A stretch of DNA of 7,898 bases from a bacterium. GTDB lineage: Bacteria; RBG-13-66-14. The notes beneath the pieces are model-generated. The model was not told the origin of the DNA. It saw only the letters and a program-made list of their open reading frames with translations, and did not search any database. Shown in pieces: positions 6,548 through 7,898 of the stretch. The translations under genes and the position numbers were made by a program. How positions within the stretch are numbered: the stretch's first letter is position 1; every line of letters starts with the position of its first letter. The stretch is taken from positions 1 through 7,898 of the forward strand of contig DATKYS010000119.1 of NCBI GenBank assembly GCA_035528375.1, read 5' to 3'.

Positions 6548-7687
6548 ATGAAAACTCTGCAAACGGTTCTGCTGCTGGTCCTCGCCGTGGGGGCCCTGGC
6601 GGCGGAAAAGACCGTCTTCCTCGAAGACTTCGACGCCTCGTGGTGAGGCTACTGCCCTCGGATGCGTGAAGCTTTCACGCATCTCCGCGAGGATTATACC
6701 GAGGATGACCTAACGGTGGTCTCCAACCACAGCGGCGACAGCTACGCCAACTCCTACACCAACTACCGCAATAGCTACTGCTACATTACCGGCGTCCCCA
6801 CCGCCCTGGTGGACTACATCTACAAGCAGGTCGGCACCTACTCCACCTGGCAGGACAACTACAACCACCTCAAGGCCTGGATAGACAGTCAGCTCACCAA
6901 GGAGTCCGAGGCCACCCTGGACCTCGACTGCTTCGCCATCGGCGACGACATCTATCTGGAGACCACGGTGAACCTGGAGCAGGACATCACCAACGAGTGG
7001 TGGGTGTGGATGCTCGTGTACCAGGAAATGTGGGACACGTACCCGCTGGTGGTCCGCGGCGGTGACTACACCCCGACGGTGCTCCAGATTGCCGGGGCCG
7101 GCGAGAGCGACAGCTACTGCTGGAGCTTCGACCCCACCGGCTGGGACACCGAACACCTGGTAGGCGTCTGCTTCCTGGAGAAGAACCACGGGGATAAAGA
7201 GATCGTGCAGTCCCTGATGCTCCACCTGGACCTGGAGAGCCTGCTCGATACCCACGAGCCCCTCGTGGAGGACATAGACCCCGAGGACGGCGAGGACGAC
7301 GTGGCGATTGACTCGACCATCGAGTTCACCCTGCGCGACGACTCGGGGATTGACCTGGACACGCTGAACTTCACCGTGACGGACGACACGCTTTCCAGCG
7401 GCCGGGCGCTCACCCCCGGCGGCCGCGCCCTCTCCGTCGGCTTCACCCGCACCGGTGAAATCTCCGGCGAGCTGGACATAGACGACTCCGACCCCCAGTC
7501 CGTGGTCTGCACCTTCACGCCGGACGACGAGTTCGGCTACGAGGCGACCATCACCTGCACCATCGCGGCGGGGCTGGAGGACGGCCTGGGCACCCCCACC
7601 AGCGAGGACTTCGTCTGGAGCTTCATCACCGAGGAGTGGGTCCAGGTTCTGGAGACTTCCTGGGGCGCCATCAAGGCCCAGTTCTAA
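6548..7687 (+). CDS. Secreted Omp28/thioredoxin-like selenoprotein with UGYC active site and C-terminal Ig-like domain
   Basis: Read with TGA 6644-6646 as selenocysteine, the gene encodes 379 aa. It has a Sec signal peptide (MKTLQTVLLLVLAVGALAA, about 1-19), then KTVFLEDFDASW-Sec33-GYCPRMREAF, which matches the WCxYCP active site of Omp28-like thioredoxin-fold proteins with Sec replacing the first Cys. GVPTALVD (about 82-89) supplies the cis-Pro84 loop of a thioredoxin fold. A beta-rich middle region follows, then an Ig-like Big_5-type domain (about 236-340), and the protein ends in SWGAIKAQF. The likely role is thiol/selenol redox chemistry outside the cytoplasm; the partner is unknown. Start: AAAGGGAGG (6532-6540), the strongest binding site in the window, lies 7 nt before ATG 6548. 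The alternative ATG at 6662 has no binding site, lies inside the hairpin and would drop the signal peptide and active site. A stop mutation in a decaying gene is the main alternative. A terminator follows. Confidence 0.75.
6644..6646 (+). other. In-frame UGA, proposed selenocysteine codon
   Basis: This TGA occupies the place of the first cysteine in a Cys-Gly-Tyr-Cys thioredoxin motif and is flanked by conserved Trp before and Gly-Tyr-Cys-Pro after. TGA is an ordinary stop elsewhere in the window (murA at 3811-3813, the phosphatase-like gene, the methyltransferase stub), so context-specific recoding is required and a genome-wide code change is not. Confidence 0.75.
6656..6692 (+). promoter_or_regulatory. 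Candidate bacterial SECIS element
   Basis: A perfect 10-bp stem pairs 6661-6670 with 6674-6683 around a GCU apical loop (6671-6673). It begins 14 nt after the UGA, and its loop lies 24 nt after it. CCTCG (6656-6660) can further pair with CGAGG (6688-6692), leaving a 4-nt bulge at 6684-6687. Bacterial SECIS hairpins lie directly 3' of UGA inside the coding region and carry G near the start of the apical loop, about 16-37 nt after the UGA; this fits. Codons in the stem (CGT, GAA, GCT) depart from the local preference for C/G endings, suggesting selection on the RNA. The family role is to bind SelB carrying Sec-tRNA. Confidence 0.72.
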
Positions 7688-7705
7688 GAGGGCGTCGAGA
7701 TTCTT

Positions 7706-7733
7706 AGGGGCGGGTTTCGGACCCGCCCTTTTT
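7706..7733 (+). terminator. Intrinsic terminator of the selenoprotein gene (repeat-family member R5)
   Basis: GGGCGGGT (7708-7715) pairs with ACCCGCCC (7721-7728) around a TTCGG loop, followed by TTTTT (7729-7733). It starts 19 nt after the stop codon. Its left side, TAGGGGCGGGT, matches the dispersed repeat family, so a repeat copy appears to serve as the terminator. Confidence 0.85.
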
Positions 7734-7739
7734 CACAAT

Positions 7740-7766
7740 CCCCCTCGCCCCCCTGGGGAGAGGGGG
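7740..7766. repeat. Pyrimidine/purine inverted repeat
   Basis: CCCCCTC (7740-7746) pairs with GAGGGGG (7760-7766), and CCCC (7748-7751) with GGGG (7755-7758) inside it. It resembles the hairpin at 140-181 and belongs to a family distinct from the CGTAGGGGC repeats. Confidence 0.6.
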
Positions 7767-7782
7767 TGGTGGTGTGTGGTGA

Positions 7783-7852
7783 CGTAGGGGCGGGTGTCCA
7801 CACCCGCCCGTTTTTCTAATGCCGCGGGCGACCGTGGACGGTCGCCCCTACG
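7783..7852. repeat. Composite palindromic repeat, copy R6
   Basis: Inverted ends CGTAGGGGC (7783-7791) and GCCCCTACG (7844-7852) enclose two hairpins. The first, 7788-7797/7800-7809 with a CC loop, is followed by G and five T residues and could terminate plus-strand transcription. The second, 7826-7835/7838-7847 with a GG loop, lies in a 30-nt stretch identical to part of R3. Between the hairpins is an AT-rich spacer (about 7811-7823). Confidence 0.85.
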
Positions 7853-7870
7853 GGATTTATTCGTGGATGA

Positions 7871-7898
7871 CGTAGGGGCCGACCGACGGCGCGCCGTT
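7871..7898. repeat. Partial palindromic repeat, copy R7, cut by the window end
   Basis: It begins with the family end CGTAGGGGCCGACC, then diverges into GACGGCGCGCCGTT, which has its own palindrome (ACGGCGCGCCGT). The rest lies beyond the window. Confidence 0.55.

Noticed and set aside
6548-6646. A 32-codon signal-peptide-only gene followed by a separate gene from 6662
   Set aside because: A signal peptide ending exactly at FDASW before GYCP in the same frame is half of a thioredoxin active site, and 6662 has no binding site. Readthrough explains both halves better.
6644-6646. Genome-wide reassignment of UGA to Gly or Trp
   Set aside because: murA, the phosphatase-like gene and the methyltransferase stub end in TGA at sensible places, so UGA is a normal stop here.
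1-7898. CRISPR array
   Set aside because: The repeats are scattered palindromes with variable cores, not evenly spaced identical repeats with unique spacers.
1-7898. tRNA or rRNA genes, including a tRNA-Sec
   Set aside because: I saw no cloverleaf-like or rRNA-like sequence in the gaps; the short gaps are filled by repeats and leaders.

Overview
The window is GC-rich bacterial chromosome, probably from an uncultured lineage. It has strong G/C bias at third codon positions, an asparaginyl-tRNA synthetase with archaeal/eukaryotic-like C-terminal sequence, and intergenic gaps filled with short GC-rich palindromes built on CGTAGGGGC / GCCCCTACG. I associate such repeats with candidate-phylum metagenome assemblies (Coatesbacteria-like), but that is an impression from memory and not something the sequence proves.

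Layout. Positions 1-210 hold palindromic repeats and a probable minus-strand terminator. A minus-strand pair follows: a low-molecular-weight phosphatase/arsenate-reductase-like gene (1631-2149) and, downstream of it in the direction of transcription, asnS (211-1569). An AT-rich gap leads to a plus-strand remnant of a DNA methyltransferase (2273-2419) that stops just after its motif IV, next to a perfect palindromic repeat. Three closely packed plus-strand genes come next: murA (2536-3813), an MBOAT O-acyltransferase (3833-5269) and an SGNH-like membrane-anchored protein (5274-6260). They look like one envelope operon: murA commits UDP-GlcNAc to peptidoglycan, and the MBOAT/SGNH pair resembles two-part systems that O-acylate a surface polymer. 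A repeat-filled gap (6261-6547) separates them from the last gene, which is bounded downstream by a terminator and more repeats.

The most interesting item is that last gene (6548-7687). A strong ribosome binding site, an ATG and a signal peptide lead into a thioredoxin-like active site in which the first Cys codon of a CxxC motif is an in-frame TGA. The frame reads through for another 346 codons without a stop. Fourteen bases after the TGA is a perfect 10-bp hairpin with a G-first apical loop, as expected of a bacterial SECIS element. I read this as a secreted Omp28/thioredoxin-like selenoprotein with a Sec-Gly-Tyr-Cys active site, fused to an Ig-like domain. An ordinary gene call would truncate it at 32 residues or start it inside the hairpin at 6662, losing the signal peptide and the active site.

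Secondary points are the modular repeat family, which appears to supply stop codons and terminators to neighbouring genes, the decayed methyltransferase with a mutated catalytic motif, and an unusual P-loop in the phosphatase-like protein.
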